Assembly: GCF_001613345.1 (NCBI RefSeq)
Contig: NZ_BDCE01000066.1
Coordinates: forward strand, 50,366 to 114,365
Length of the DNA: 64,000 nt
Origin: Nocardia uniformis NBRC 13702
GTDB taxonomy: Bacteria; Actinomycetota; Actinomycetes; Mycobacteriales; Mycobacteriaceae
Reading direction: 5' to 3'
In this document: positions 1-11,907 of the stretch, in pieces
Position numbering within the stretch: position 1 is the stretch's first letter
Layout: each line of letters begins with the position of its first letter
Translations under genes and position numbers: made by a program
Notes under the pieces: generated by a model
What the model saw: the letters and a program-made list of their open reading frames with translations, nothing else
What the model was told of the DNA's origin: nothing
Database searches by the model: none

Positions 1-2
1 CA

Positions 3-1472
3 CCCGACCTACGGACCGCGCTTACTCGCGTCGGCTTCGACGGCGACACCATCCTGGAGGTGCTCGGCGACGAGGCGCACGCGGCGCTCGGCCGTTCCGA
101 GCCGGTGCCGGTGCGTCGGGCGGTCCGCGACGCCGGGGATCTGGGTGTCCTGATTCGACTGTTCCTGCTCGGCGATACCGTGCCGGAACGAGAAGTCGCC
201 GCAGCGCTGCGGCCGGTCGAGCTCGAGCATGCGATCGCCGCCGGTCTGCTCGACCGCGATGGCGGTGAGATTCGCACCGCATTGGATCTGCGTCCCATCG
301 ATCTCGGGAACGGCACTCGCTGGATCATGGCCGATCTCGACGATTCCATGCGGCAGCGTGATGCGGAGATCGATCACGCGATCGGCGTCGGGCAGGCGTC
401 GCTGTCGCTCTTGCGCGCCACCCCGACCCGACCAGTCGGCACCGTGCTCGATCTCGGCACCGGCTGCGGTGTGCAGGCCGTCCACGCCGCCTCCTACGGC
501 ACCAGCGTCACCGGCACCGATGTCAATAAGCGGGCGCTGTGGCTGGCCGAAGCCAACGCCATCCTCAATAACCTGGATATCGAATTCCTCGAGGGCTCCT
601 GGTTCGAACCGGTCGCCGGTCGCCGCTTCGATCAGGTGGTCGCCAATCCCCCGTTCGTGGTCGGACCGGCCCAGGTCGAACACACCTACCGCGATTCCGG
701 GCTGGCCCTCGACGGCGCCAGTGAACTCGTCATCTCCGGCACCCCGGACCTCCTCAATCCCGGCGGTACCGCCGCCATGCTCGCCTCCTGGATCCATGTG
801 GACGGCGAGGATTGGCGCGGTCGCGTGTCACGCTGGCTGCCCGACTACGGCGTCGACGCCTGGATCGTGCAGCGCGATGTCGCCGACCCCGCCCTCTATG
901 TCGGTACCTGGCTGCGCGATGCCGGACTCGATCCGCGCGACCCGGCCGCTCAGGACCGCGCGCAGCGGTGGCTCGCGGCCTTCGACGCCGCGAATGTCGA
1001 GGGCATCGGTTTCGGATTCGTCTATCTGCGGGCCATCGATGGGCCGACCGAACTGCTCGCCGAAGACCTCACGCACGGCTTCGACGATCCCCTCGGTGCG
1101 GAGACCCACCGGTACTTCGAACGGTCGGCCTGGCTGCGCGCGGTGGCCGCCGACACCGAGGTGGCGTGGTCGTCACGGTTCGAGGTGGATTCGGCGACCG
1201 CACTGGAACGGGTGTACCTGCCCGGCGCGGAAGGTTGGGAACAACGCGTGACACGCCTGCACCGCGGCGACGGCCCGCGCTGGCAGCACGAAGTGGATGA
1301 GACCATTGCCGCCCTGCTGGCCGGTATGCGCCCCGATGGGCTGCCACTGCGCGAACTGGTGGAACTGCTCGCGTTCGGACAGACCGGCGACACCGCGACC
1401 CCGGAATTCGAGGCCGCGGCACTGGACGTGGTGATGGGTCTGGTCCGCCACGGCCTCATCCAACCGCGATAA
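3..1472 (+). CDS. Class I SAM-dependent methyltransferase with N-terminal DUF7059-like domain (5' end outside window)
   Basis: The frame is open from base 3, so the true start lies upstream of the window; about 489 residues are visible. A helical N-terminal region (about 1-120) precedes a class I methyltransferase fold. The SAM-binding loop reads VLDLGTGCGVQAVHAA and is followed by the NPPFVV motif, typical of enzymes that methylate amide or amine nitrogens (HemK/PrmC and RsmC relatives). The C-terminal 150 residues are less conserved. Actinobacterial relatives are annotated only as methyltransferases; the substrate (rRNA base or protein glutamine) cannot be told from sequence. It is transcribed toward sigB, with a 381-base gap between them. 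The methyltransferase call is firm and the substrate is unknown. Confidence 0.85.
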   Translation, partial: PDLRTALTRVGFDGDTILEVLGDEAHAALGRSEPVPVRRAVRDAGDLGVLIRLFLLGDTVPEREVAAALRPVELEHAIAAGLLDRDGGEIRTALDLRPIDLGNGTRWIMADLDDSMRQRDAEIDHAIGVGQASLSLLRATPTRPVGTVLDLGTGCGVQAVHAASYGTSVTGTDVNKRALWLAEANAILNNLDIEFLEGSWFEPVAGRRFDQVVANPPFVVGPAQVEHTYRDSGLALDGASELVISGTPDLLNPGGTAAMLASWIHVDGEDWRGRVSRWLPDYGVDAWIVQRDVADPALYVGTWLRDAGLDPRDPAAQDRAQRWLAAFDAANVEGIGFGFVYLRAIDGPTELLAEDLTHGFDDPLGAETHRYFERSAWLRAVAADTEVAWSSRFEVDSATALERVYLPGAEGWEQRVTRLHRGDGPRWQHEVDETIAALLAGMRPDGLPLRELVELLAFGQTGDTATPEFEAAALDVVMGLVRHGLIQPR

Positions 1473-1474
1473 GT

Positions 1475-1514
1475 CGGCCGCCTCCGGCAGCGCCCGGCCG
1501 CCTCCGGGAGCGCT
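1475..1514 (+). repeat. Tandem 20-bp direct repeat after the methyltransferase
   Basis: Two adjacent 20-base units (1475-1494 and 1495-1514), each beginning CGGCCGCCTCCGG, differ at two positions. They lie just after the methyltransferase stop codon. No function is evident; a small slippage duplication is the simplest explanation. Confidence 0.6.
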
Positions 1515-1753
1515 GAAGCGCATGTCACGGCGGGCCATCGCACATATTCCACGGGAATGCGGCGCGGTGGCCCGCCGTTCCATCTAGCGGTTGACCATCA
1601 ACGAACCGTTCCCCGCTGGGTACACGTATTCATTCGGGGTATGCGGAAGTTGGGCTCCGGTTTCGGCAACCAACCGGATAACGGACCGGCCACGAAGCGG
1701 CCACCGTTCCCCGGGCGGACCCTTCTCAGGAACTTCTCAGCCGAAGCGTGATG

Positions 1754-1776
1754 AAACCGCAGCTCAGATGCGGTTT
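1754..1776 (+). other. 8-bp inverted repeat upstream of sigB
   Basis: AAACCGCA (1754-1761) and TGCGGTTT (1769-1776) are perfect inverted arms around a 7-base loop. The repeat lies 17 bases before the ECF-type -35 element of sigB. It may be an operator, or a weak end signal for upstream transcription; no U-rich tail follows. The rest of the 1473-1853 gap shows no other gene. Confidence 0.35.
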
Positions 1777-1792
1777 ATCAGACCTACGGCGG

Positions 1793-1819
1793 GGAACTTT
1801 CATGATGTCGGGTCCGTTG
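1793..1819 (+). promoter_or_regulatory. SigE/SigH-type (ECF) promoter of sigB
   Basis: GGAACT at 1793-1798 is followed after 17 bases by GTTG at 1816-1819. This fits the GGAAC-N16-20-GTT pattern of mycobacterial SigE/SigH promoters. In M. tuberculosis sigB is itself transcribed from such a promoter, so position and motif agree. The start codon is 35 bases downstream. Confidence 0.65.
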
Positions 1820-1853
1820 ATCGGAGTGAGACACCACCGACAGGAGGCAAGTC

Positions 1854-2822
1854 ATGACAAGCCCCGCCACCACTGACGTGCGCACCACCAGCGAAGACCT
1901 CGACACCCAGAGCCCTGCTGCCGACCTGGTACGCGTGTACCTGAACGGGATCGGCAAGACGGCGCTGCTGACGGCTGCCGACGAGGTCGAGCTGGCGAAG
2001 CGCATCGAGGCGGGCCTCTATGCTCAGCATTTGCTGGAAACCAGCAAACGGCTGTCGGCCGTCAAGAAGAAGGATCTGGCGATCCTCGTCCGTGAAGGCC
2101 GCGCCGCTCGCCAGCACCTGCTCGAAGCCAACCTGCGTCTGGTGGTGTCGCTCGCCAAGCGCTACACCGGCCGTGGCATGCCCCTGCTGGACCTCATCCA
2201 GGAAGGCAACCTGGGTCTGATCCGGGCCATGGAGAAGTTCGACTACGCCAAGGGCTTCAAGTTCTCGACCTATGCCACCTGGTGGATTCGTCAGGCCATT
2301 ACCCGCGGTATGGCCGATCAGAGCCGCACCATTCGGCTCCCAGTGCACCTGGTCGAGCAGGTCAACAAGCTGGCGCGCATCAAGCGCGAACTGCATCAGC
2401 AGCTCGGGCGTGAGGCCACCGATACCGAGCTGGCCAATGAGTCGGGCATCCCGGTCGAGAAGATCGCGGATCTGCTGGACCACAGCCGCGATCCGGTGAG
2501 CCTGGATATGCCGGTCGGCAATGACGAAGAGGCCCCGCTCGGCGATTTCATCGAGGATTCCGAGGCCACCTCCGCCGAGAGCGCGGTGATCGCCGGTCTG
2601 CTGCACCGCGATGTACGAGTCGTCCTGGCCACCCTCGACGAGCGCGAACAGCAGGTCATTCGCCTGCGCTACGGCCTCGACGACGGCCAGCCGCGCACCC
2701 TGGACCAGATCGGCAAGCTCTTCGGGCTGTCCCGCGAGCGTGTCCGCCAGATAGAGCGTGAGGTCATGTCGAAGCTCCGCAAGGGCGAGCGCGCCGATCG
2801 CCTGCGCGCCTACGCGAGCTGA
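1854..2822 (+). CDS. sigB: RNA polymerase sigma factor SigB (group 2, principal-like)
   Basis: This 322-residue sigma-70 protein directs RNA polymerase to stress and stationary-phase promoters. Region 1.2 lies at about 23-55. Region 2 (about 91-160) holds DLIQEGNLGLIRAMEKFD and YATWWIRQAITR, used for core binding and -10 melting. Region 3 lies at about 170-245. Region 4 (about 257-312) holds the -35 helix-turn-helix around LDQIGKLFGLSRERVRQIE. The long N-terminal extension of the primary factor SigA is missing, which marks it as SigB. The ATG is well placed behind AGGAGG. Proximity to ideR fits the mycobacterial sigB/ideR neighbourhood, although here about 7 kb of other genes separate them. 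Expression is probably ECF-driven (promoter at 1793-1819). Confidence 0.95.
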   Translation: MTSPATTDVRTTSEDLDTQSPAADLVRVYLNGIGKTALLTAADEVELAKRIEAGLYAQHLLETSKRLSAVKKKDLAILVREGRAARQHLLEANLRLVVSLAKRYTGRGMPLLDLIQEGNLGLIRAMEKFDYAKGFKFSTYATWWIRQAITRGMADQSRTIRLPVHLVEQVNKLARIKRELHQQLGREATDTELANESGIPVEKIADLLDHSRDPVSLDMPVGNDEEAPLGDFIEDSEATSAESAVIAGLLHRDVRVVLATLDEREQQVIRLRYGLDDGQPRTLDQIGKLFGLSRERVRQIEREVMSKLRKGERADRLRAYAS

Positions 2823-2834
2823 CCCCTGAACGTC

Positions 2835-2871
2835 GGACCGCCCGCGGTCCCGACACCAACCGCCGGTTGGT
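2835..2871. terminator. Two hairpins between convergent sigB and ppc
   Basis: GGACCG/CGGTCC (2835-2840 and 2845-2850) forms a 6-bp stem with a 4-base loop. ACCAACCG/CGGTTGGT (2855-2862 and 2864-2871) is an almost continuous palindrome. They lie between two convergent genes and could end transcription from both sides; neither has a clear U-tract. Confidence 0.5.
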
Positions 2872-2928
2872 TCCCGCTACCCGACCCCTCGGGGCAGCGT
2901 GAACCGACCGGCGTTTTTCGTGCGCGGG

Positions 2929-5691
2929 TTAACCAGAATTCCGCAGTGCGGTGGCCAAACCGTTCATGGTGAGCAGGATTCCACGTTCCACGAGTTCGGA
3001 CTCGTCGCCCGCGCGGCGGCGGCGGAGGAGTTCCACCTGCATCTGGTTGAGGGGTTCGAGGTAGGGGAAGCGGTTGCGGATGGATTCGGCCAGGGCCGGG
3101 TTGTCGGCGAGCAGTTCATCGCTGCCGGTAATGGCGGCATGCATGCGGACCGTGCGGGCGTATTCGTCGCGGATCATGCCGAAGACGGTGGCGCGCAAGG
3201 CCTCATCGGGAACGAGTTCGGCGTAGGTGGCGGCGATATCCATATCGGCCTTGGCGAGGACCTGGGCCAGATTGGACAGGACCGTTTGGAAGAACGGCCA
3301 GCGGTGGTAGAGGTCGGTGAGGGTGGCCAGGCGGGTGGGGTCGTCGCCTATCCACTGTTCGACGGCGGAGCCGACGCCGTACCAACCGGGGATCATGACG
3401 CGGGCCTGGCTCCAGGCCATGACCCACGGGATGGCGCGGAGATCGGAGACCGAGTTGGTCGGTTTGCGGGAGGCGGGACGGCTGCCGAGATTGAGGTCGG
3501 CGACTTCCGCGATGGGAGTCGAGGCGCGGAAATACTCGACGAATCCAGGGGTTTCGTGGACGAGCCGCGCATATGCCTGTCGTGCCAGCTCGGCCAGCTC
3601 GTCGAGGATCTCGTAGGCCGGTTCGGCGTCCGCACCGAGTTTTTCGACGTCGAGGAGGGTCGATTCGAGGGTGCCCGCGACGAGGGATTCCAGATTGCGG
3701 TAGGCGGTATTGGGATCGGCGTACTTGGTGGAGATGACCTCACCCTGTTCGGTGAGGCGCAGCGATCCGCGCACCGCGCCGGCGGGCTGGGCGAGAATGG
3801 CGTCATAGCTGCGACCGCCACCACGACCGACGGTGCCGCCGCGACCGTGGAAGAGCCGCAAGCGAATTCCGGTCTTGCGCGCCGCTTCGACGAGGTCCAG
3901 TTCGGCGCGATACAGCGCCCAGTTGGCGGCCAGATATCCGCCGTCCTTATTGGAGTCGGAGTAGCCGAGCATGACCTCCTGCCGCATGCCCTGGGTGGCC
4001 ACCAGCGCCTGATAGGCGGGCACCTCCAGGGCCGCCACCAGAATGTCCGCGCCGTGGCGTAGATCGTCGATGGTCTCGAACAGCGGAACCACCCCCACGG
4101 GGCTGGACGGCGGGGTGTCCGCGTCACCCGGGTCGAGAATGCCCGCTTCCTTCAAAAGCAGTGCCGCCTCCAGCAAGTCGCTGACAGAGGTGCACATGGA
4201 GATGATGTAGTTCGGGACGGTATCGGATCCCAGATCATCGAGGGCGGTCTTGGCGGCACGCACCACCGCGAGTTCCTTGGTCGCGAGCTCGCTGAGCCGG
4301 GCATTGGCTCCGATAAGGGGCCGGCGGGTGGCCAGTTCGGCGGCGAGCAACTCAACGCGCTGCGCCTCGTCGAGGGAGGCGTAGTCGGAATGCACTCCCG
4401 CCCAGGCGAACAGCTCGGCGACCACCCGTTCGTGGACCTCCGAATTCTGCCGCATATCCAGACCCTGGAGGTGAAAACCGAAGGTCTCCACCGAATCTCG
4501 GAGCGCGGCCAGGCGATCGTCGGCGAGTAGGCCGTCACCGGAGGCGCGCATGGCCGCGTCCACGACACACAGATCGGCGAGGAACTCCCGGGGTCCGGTG
4601 TAGGGGCGGGCGTCGACATCGATTCCGTCGGTGGGGATTTCACCGAGCGCGCGACGGGCGGTGGCGCTGAGCCGGGCGCGAATGCCCCGCAGGGCACGCC
4701 GGTAGGGTTCATCGGCGCGCTGCGGGGAGTCGTCGAAACGATCGTCGGTGAGCGCGGCGAGTTCGGGTGTGACCGGTACCAGGCGGGCGGACTGCGAGAG
4801 CGACTTCTCCAGGTCCACCAGCGCCGTGAGGTAGTAACCGAAAGCGACCGCACCCGCGCGATGGGTAGCGCGGTGCACCACCTCGGCGGTGACATTCGGA
4901 TTGCCGTCGCGGTCGCCGCCGATCCAGGAGCCCGGGCGCAGGATCGGCCGGGTCAGCAGCTCCTGTTCCGGCCAACGGGTACGCAGCGCGTCGCGCACCT
5001 CGCGATTGATCCGCGGAATCACCTCGAACAGGGTGAGGTCGTAGTACCTCAGCCCCACCTCGATCTCATCCTGAATCCGCAAGCGCGCCAAGCGAATCAG
5101 CGCGGTCCGCCAGAGCAGCAGCAGCTGGCGGCGGATATCGATCTCCAGGGCGGCGTATTCGGGTTCGGTTTCGGCGTATCGCTGCCGCCGCCGCATGAGC
5201 TCGGTAATGCGGGCCTGCACATCGAAGACGGTGCGGCGGCGGGTTTCGGTGGGGTGCGCGGTAATGACCGGCGATACCAGGGCGTCGGCAAGCAGCTCCG
5301 CCGATACCGCGCCACCGGGCCGGGCGGCGTCGAGTTTGCGGTAGGTGGCGGCGAGGCTGGAGTCCTGGGGCGGCTCCCCCGCCGCCAGGTGTACCGCGCG
5401 GCGGCGGTCGCGTTGCAGGTCCTCGGCGAGATTGGCGAGCAGCAGAAAGTGGCTGAAAGCGCGAATGAGCGGCAGTGCGGTCCGTATCTCGACATCGCGC
5501 AGCATATCGGCCACGGCCGAGCGCTCCACCTCCGAACGCCGCACCTTGAACGCCTCCACCCGGACCCGTTCGATGAGGTCGAATACCTCCGGCCCCTCGT
5601 GATCGCGAATGGTTTCGCCGAGGATTCCACCGAGGAACCGGATATCGTCGCGCAGCGGCGCGGTGGCAGTTTCGATCCGATCTTCCCGCAT
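2929..5691 (-). CDS. ppc: Phosphoenolpyruvate carboxylase
   Basis: This enzyme carboxylates phosphoenolpyruvate with bicarbonate to oxaloacetate, an anaplerotic step feeding the TCA cycle. The 920-residue protein carries the family's catalytic signatures: VITAHPTETRRRTV near residues 142-155 with the catalytic His at 146, GSWIGGDRDGNPNV, the glycine-rich FHGRGGTVGRGGG and GYSDSNKDGGY. The C terminus ends RNSG, close to the usual RNTG. An upstream in-frame start at 5739 would add 16 residues with no counterpart in the family, so ATG at 5691 (MREDRIET) is preferred. It is a monocistronic gene convergent with sigB. No regulatory site is evident. Confidence 0.95.
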   Translation of the reverse strand: MREDRIETATAPLRDDIRFLGGILGETIRDHEGPEVFDLIERVRVEAFKVRRSEVERSAVADMLRDVEIRTALPLIRAFSHFLLLANLAEDLQRDRRRAVHLAAGEPPQDSSLAATYRKLDAARPGGAVSAELLADALVSPVITAHPTETRRRTVFDVQARITELMRRRQRYAETEPEYAALEIDIRRQLLLLWRTALIRLARLRIQDEIEVGLRYYDLTLFEVIPRINREVRDALRTRWPEQELLTRPILRPGSWIGGDRDGNPNVTAEVVHRATHRAGAVAFGYYLTALVDLEKSLSQSARLVPVTPELAALTDDRFDDSPQRADEPYRRALRGIRARLSATARRALGEIPTDGIDVDARPYTGPREFLADLCVVDAAMRASGDGLLADDRLAALRDSVETFGFHLQGLDMRQNSEVHERVVAELFAWAGVHSDYASLDEAQRVELLAAELATRRPLIGANARLSELATKELAVVRAAKTALDDLGSDTVPNYIISMCTSVSDLLEAALLLKEAGILDPGDADTPPSSPVGVVPLFETIDDLRHGADILVAALEVPAYQALVATQGMRQEVMLGYSDSNKDGGYLAANWALYRAELDLVEAARKTGIRLRLFHGRGGTVGRGGGRSYDAILAQPAGAVRGSLRLTEQGEVISTKYADPNTAYRNLESLVAGTLESTLLDVEKLGADAEPAYEILDELAELARQAYARLVHETPGFVEYFRASTPIAEVADLNLGSRPASRKPTNSVSDLRAIPWVMAWSQARVMIPGWYGVGSAVEQWIGDDPTRLATLTDLYHRWPFFQTVLSNLAQVLAKADMDIAATYAELVPDEALRATVFGMIRDEYARTVRMHAAITGSDELLADNPALAESIRNRFPYLEPLNQMQVELLRRRRAGDESELVERGILLTMNGLATALRNSG

Positions 5692-5764
5692 GGAATGAAT
5701 TCTGCCCCGTTTCGGTCCGGGAGGTAGGACCGGGCACACCGCCGGCTAACGTGCGGGCGCGCCG

Positions 5765-5907
5765 CTATGTCTCGTCGACCTCGACGTCGTACTTGACATT
5801 GTCACCATCGACGCTGGTCACTGTCACTGTAAGCCCGAGCGTGTCGCCGCCCGCGGTGAGGGTGCAACGCATGGTGGTCCCCACCTTCCCGGTCGCGACC
5901 GCACGGG
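5765..5907 (-). pseudogene. Probable C-terminal remnant of a DUF4333 secreted protein
   Basis: The reading frame ending at 5765 encodes KVGTTMRCTLTAGGDT and then VTSVDGDNVKYDVEVD. This matches the second half of DUF4333, a small secreted domain common in Mycobacterium and Nocardia. The expected first half, including the signal peptide and first conserved Cys, is missing: going upstream the frame runs into the 3' end of the acetyltransferase gene (stop at 5908) and shows no family resemblance. About 47 residues remain. It is either a decayed gene cut by rearrangement or, less likely, a short protein starting inside the pat coding region (frame open to 6016). Confidence 0.5.
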
Positions 5908-8629
<2,722 letters not shown>

Positions 8630-8637
<8 letters not shown>

Positions 8638-9868
8638 GGGGATCCTCCGGATCCAGGCCGAGCAGACCGAAAGTCGCTCGGCGCGTTGCTAATACAGATG
8701 TGTCGAGGGCGCGGCGAGCGCGGTCGACGCGATCGTCGCCGGTTTCGCGGCCGCCGCCGGGGCCGTCCCAGGGTTCGAAGGTCACATCCGCGCCGTCGCC
8801 CATGGTGGCGGGTGGGGCGATATTCGGTGCGTAGGCGGTGGCGAGATCGGTCCACTCCTGCGGAATGGGGGTGGCCGGGTCGATATCGCGATCCAGGGCG
8901 GCGGCCAGCAGATGAGTCCAGGCCCGCGGCACCACCCTGATCAGCCCGTATCCGCCGCCGCCGATGGCCAGCCAGCGACCCTCGGCGTATCGGTCGGCCA
9001 GCTCCCGCATGGCCAGGAAGGCCGCGCGCTGACCGTCCACCGATAGCTCCAGATCGGCGAGCGGATCCTCGCGATGGGTATCGACACCGCACTGACTCAC
9101 CACGATCTGGGGCCGGAAGGCCGCGAGCGCCCCCGACGCCACGGCATGGAAACCGCGCAGCCACAGCCCATCCCGGGTGCCCGGCATGATAGCGAGGTTG
9201 AGCGCCGTGCCCTCGGCTTTACCCGCGCCGGTCTCCTCCGCCCATCCGGTATTGGGCCACAGGGTCGCCGGATGCTGATGGATCGACATGGTCAGCACCC
9301 GCGGATCGCCATAGAAGGCCCGCTGCACACCGTCGCCGTGGTGGACATCCACATCAAGGTAGGCGATGCGGTCGAATCCATGGTCGAGCAGCCACGAAAT
9401 GGCCACCGCCGCATCGTTGTACACGCAAAATCCGGCCGCGGAATTCGGCATGGCGTGGTGCATACCGCCGCCGATGCTCACCGCGCGCCGGGTGCGCCCG
9501 GCGGCGATCTCGCGCGCCGCGGCCAGGGTGCCGCCGACAATTACCGAGGCCGCCTCGTGCATGTGCGGGAATACCGGATTATCGGACGATCCGAGTCCGT
9601 ACGGCGGTGCCAGGGGCGGCTCCCCGGGTGGCTGCTGCGCGTGCTTGACCGCCTCGATGTAGTCGTGGGTGTGGATACGCAGCAGTTCGCCCTCGGTCGC
9701 GGCCTGCGGCGAGATCGCCTCGACTCCCTCGAACAGTCCGAGGGTCTCGGCCAGCGCCATGGTGAACTTCAGCCGTACCGGGCGCATCGGATGCTCCGGC
9801 GTCCACTTGTAGTCGAGGAACTGATCGGTCCAGACAACGGTTCCGTCACTGCGCGCACGGCCAGGCAT
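8630..9868 (-). CDS. acuC: AcuC-like zinc-dependent deacetylase (histone deacetylase superfamily)
   Basis: This 412-residue class I HDAC-fold enzyme removes acetyl groups from lysines; in Bacillus AcuC deacetylates acetyl-CoA synthetase. Signatures visible are GGGMHHAMPNSAAGF (His137-His138 charge relay), YLDVDVHHGDGVQ (zinc ligands Asp174 and His176), CGVDTH (third ligand region) and GGGGYG. The open frame continues far upstream, antisense to ideR and galE, with no family similarity, so the ATG at 9868 (MPGRARSDG) is chosen; a GTG three codons earlier is an alternative. It is first in a two-gene unit with the acetyltransferase, the pairing expected for reversible lysine acetylation. Confidence 0.88.
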
Positions 9869-10063
9869 ACCTGCCACGCTAGTGCGTCGCCGCGCTTCGT
9901 AGGCTGGAGACACTGTCGCTACTGATGACGACAAGATGGGCGGTGCCGATCCGACGGCGCGCCGTGTGACCGCAGAAACCCGCAGGGAACACGCAGCGCG
10001 CCCTGGGTGTTCACACTGCGTTCGCGAAATAAGCTGGCGCCCGGTGCAGCCGCCGCGCATGGG

Positions 10064-10069
10064 TAGAAT
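10064..10069 (+). promoter_or_regulatory. Possible -10 element for ideR-galE
   Basis: TAGAAT at 10064-10069 lies 27 bases before the ideR GTG and is the best sigma-70-type -10 in the acuC-ideR divergent gap. No convincing -35 accompanies it, as is common in actinobacteria. No iron-box-like palindrome was recognised in the gap. Confidence 0.4.
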
Positions 10070-10096
10070 TCGTGCACGACGTAAGGGGTTAAACAG

Positions 10097-10783
10097 GTGA
10101 AGGATCTGGTCGATACCACGGAGATGTACCTCCGTACCATCTACGACCTCGAGGAGGAGGGCGTCACGCCCCTGCGCGCTCGCATTGCCGAGCGCCTCGA
10201 ACAAAGCGGCCCCACGGTGAGCCAGACCGTGGCGCGTATGGAACGCGATGGCTTGTTGTCCGTCGCTGGCGACCGCCACCTGGAACTGACCGATAAGGGC
10301 CGCGCCATGGCGGTGGCCGTGATGCGCAAGCACCGGCTGGCTGAGCGGTTGCTGGTCGATATCATCGGCCTGGACTGGCAGAATGTGCACGCCGAGGCGT
10401 GCCGCTGGGAACATGTGATGAGCGAAGAGGTGGAACGCCGCCTCGTCGAGGTGCTCAACCACCCCACCACCTCCCCGTACGGCAATCCGATCCCCGGGTT
10501 GGACGAACTGGGTGTCGAGGGGGCGGTCAGCACCGACGAGAAGCTGGTCCGGCTCTCGGATCTGCCCACCGGTCAGTCCGTGGCGGTGGTGGTCCGGCGA
10601 CTGTCGGAACACATCCAGACCGATCCGGAGGTCATCAACCAGCTGCGGGAGGCGGGCGTGGTGCCCGATGCCCGCGTGACGGTGGAGACCAAGCCCGGCG
10701 CGGTCATCATTCTGGTGCCGGGACACGAGGGCTACGAGCTCTCCGACGAGATGTCGCACGCCGTCCAGGTCAAGCTGGTCTGA
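10097..10783 (+). CDS. ideR: Iron-dependent transcriptional repressor IdeR (DtxR family)
   Basis: This 228-residue regulator binds Fe(II) and represses siderophore and iron-uptake genes. Residues 1-73 form the winged helix-turn-helix (recognition helix around SGPTVSQTVARMERDG). Residues 74-140 form the dimerisation and metal domain, and the C terminus is SH3-like. All metal ligands of M. tuberculosis IdeR are present at identical numbers: Met10, Cys102, Glu105 and His106 for the primary site, and His79, Glu83 and His98 for the ancillary site. The start is GTG. galE begins 3 bases after the stop, so the two are co-transcribed, as dtxR-galE is in corynebacteria. Confidence 0.97.
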   Translation: MKDLVDTTEMYLRTIYDLEEEGVTPLRARIAERLEQSGPTVSQTVARMERDGLLSVAGDRHLELTDKGRAMAVAVMRKHRLAERLLVDIIGLDWQNVHAEACRWEHVMSEEVERRLVEVLNHPTTSPYGNPIPGLDELGVEGAVSTDEKLVRLSDLPTGQSVAVVVRRLSEHIQTDPEVINQLREAGVVPDARVTVETKPGAVIILVPGHEGYELSDEMSHAVQVKLV

Positions 10784-10786
10784 GGC

Positions 10787-11767
10787 GTGAAACTTCTGGT
10801 CACGGGAGGCGCGGGCTACGTCGGCGGCGTCTGCGCACAGGTATTGCTCGAGGACGGCCACGAGGTGGTCGTGGTGGACGATATCTCGACGGGTAATGCC
10901 GATGGCGTTCCCAGCGGGGCGAAGTTCGTCGAGGGCGATATCGCCACGGTCGCTACCGAGCTCATTGCCGCCGAGTCCTTCGACGGTGTGTTGCATTTCG
11001 CGGCGCAATCGCTGGTCGGCGAATCCGTGCAGCAGCCGGAGAAGTACTGGTACGGCAATGTGGTGAAGACCCTTGCCATGCTGGAGGCCATGCGGGCAGC
11101 GGGTACCCCGCGACTGGTGTTCTCCTCCACCGCCGCCGTGTACGGCGAGCCGGAGCAGGTGCCGATCGTGGAGGACGCACCCACCCGGCCCACCAATCCG
11201 TATGGGGCGTCGAAGCTTTCCATCGACTACGCCATTACCTCCTATGCGGCGGCGCACGGGCTGGCGGCGACCAGTCTGCGCTACTTCAATGTGGCGGGCG
11301 CGTACGCCGGGCTCGGTGAAAACCGGGTCGTGGAAACCCATCTCATTCCCCTGGTGCTGCAGACGGCACTCGGCCATCGCGACTCGATCTCGGTATTCGG
11401 CACCGACTACCCGACGTCCGACGGCACCGCGATCCGCGATTACATTCACATTCGCGATCTCGCGCAGGCGCATCTGTTGGCGCTCGCCCAGTCGCGGCCC
11501 GGGACGCACCGCATCTTCAATCTCGGCAGCGGCACCGGGTTCTCGGTGCGCGAAATCATTTCGGCCTGTGAGCGAGTCACCGGCCTGCCCATCCGCTCGG
11601 TGGACGCGCCGCGCCGCGCCGGTGACCCGGCGGTGCTCATCGCTTCCAGCGACCGCGCCATCACCGAACTCGGCTGGCAGCCGCGGCACACCGATCTCGA
11701 TGACATCGTCTCCGACGCCTGGACATTCATCCAGTCGCTCGGCGACCGCGCGCACAGCGCACGCTGA
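10787..11767 (+). CDS. galE: UDP-glucose 4-epimerase
   Basis: This enzyme interconverts UDP-glucose and UDP-galactose using tightly bound NAD+ and supplies UDP-galactose for arabinogalactan and other wall glycans. The 326-residue short-chain dehydrogenase fold starts with the NAD motif VTGGAGYVGG (5-14). It carries SSTAAVYGEP at 113-122 and the catalytic Tyr139-x3-Lys143 in NPYGASKLS. The C-terminal substrate domain includes RDYIHIRDLA. The start is GTG, three bases after ideR. A strong hairpin follows at 11816. The gene does not fit an iron-regulon role; the pairing with ideR appears to be ancestral gene order. Confidence 0.93.
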   Translation: MKLLVTGGAGYVGGVCAQVLLEDGHEVVVVDDISTGNADGVPSGAKFVEGDIATVATELIAAESFDGVLHFAAQSLVGESVQQPEKYWYGNVVKTLAMLEAMRAAGTPRLVFSSTAAVYGEPEQVPIVEDAPTRPTNPYGASKLSIDYAITSYAAAHGLAATSLRYFNVAGAYAGLGENRVVETHLIPLVLQTALGHRDSISVFGTDYPTSDGTAIRDYIHIRDLAQAHLLALAQSRPGTHRIFNLGSGTGFSVREIISACERVTGLPIRSVDAPRRAGDPAVLIASSDRAITELGWQPRHTDLDDIVSDAWTFIQSLGDRAHSAR

Positions 11768-11815
11768 GGTAGACGCTGGGATAGCTACCGCGCCCGCCGA
11801 CCACGCTTTCCTCGT

Positions 11816-11858
11816 CGCGCCCCGACACCTCAGCCTCGCGCCGAGGTGTCGGGGCGCG
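11816..11858. terminator. Strong hairpin between convergent galE and DUF4192 gene
   Basis: A perfect 16-bp stem (11816-11831 with 11843-11858; core CCCCGACACCTC) encloses an 11-base loop. It lies between the ends of two convergent genes and should terminate both. No U-tract is present, as is usual in high-GC actinobacteria. Confidence 0.8.
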
Positions 11859-11907
11859 GCGCGTCGCACATCACCTCGCGGCCGATATCCCGTCGTCGCC
11901 CCGCACC

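Noticed and set aside
2899..4062. Plus-strand open frame of 387 residues over ppc
   Set aside because: Antisense to the conserved C-terminal half of ppc; no motif and no ribosome site.
4861..5727. Plus-strand open frame of 288 residues over ppc
   Set aside because: Antisense to the N-terminal part of ppc and without family features.
9869..10096. Iron box for IdeR autoregulation
   Set aside because: No TTAGGTTAGGCTAACCTAA-like palindrome is visible in the ideR upstream region.
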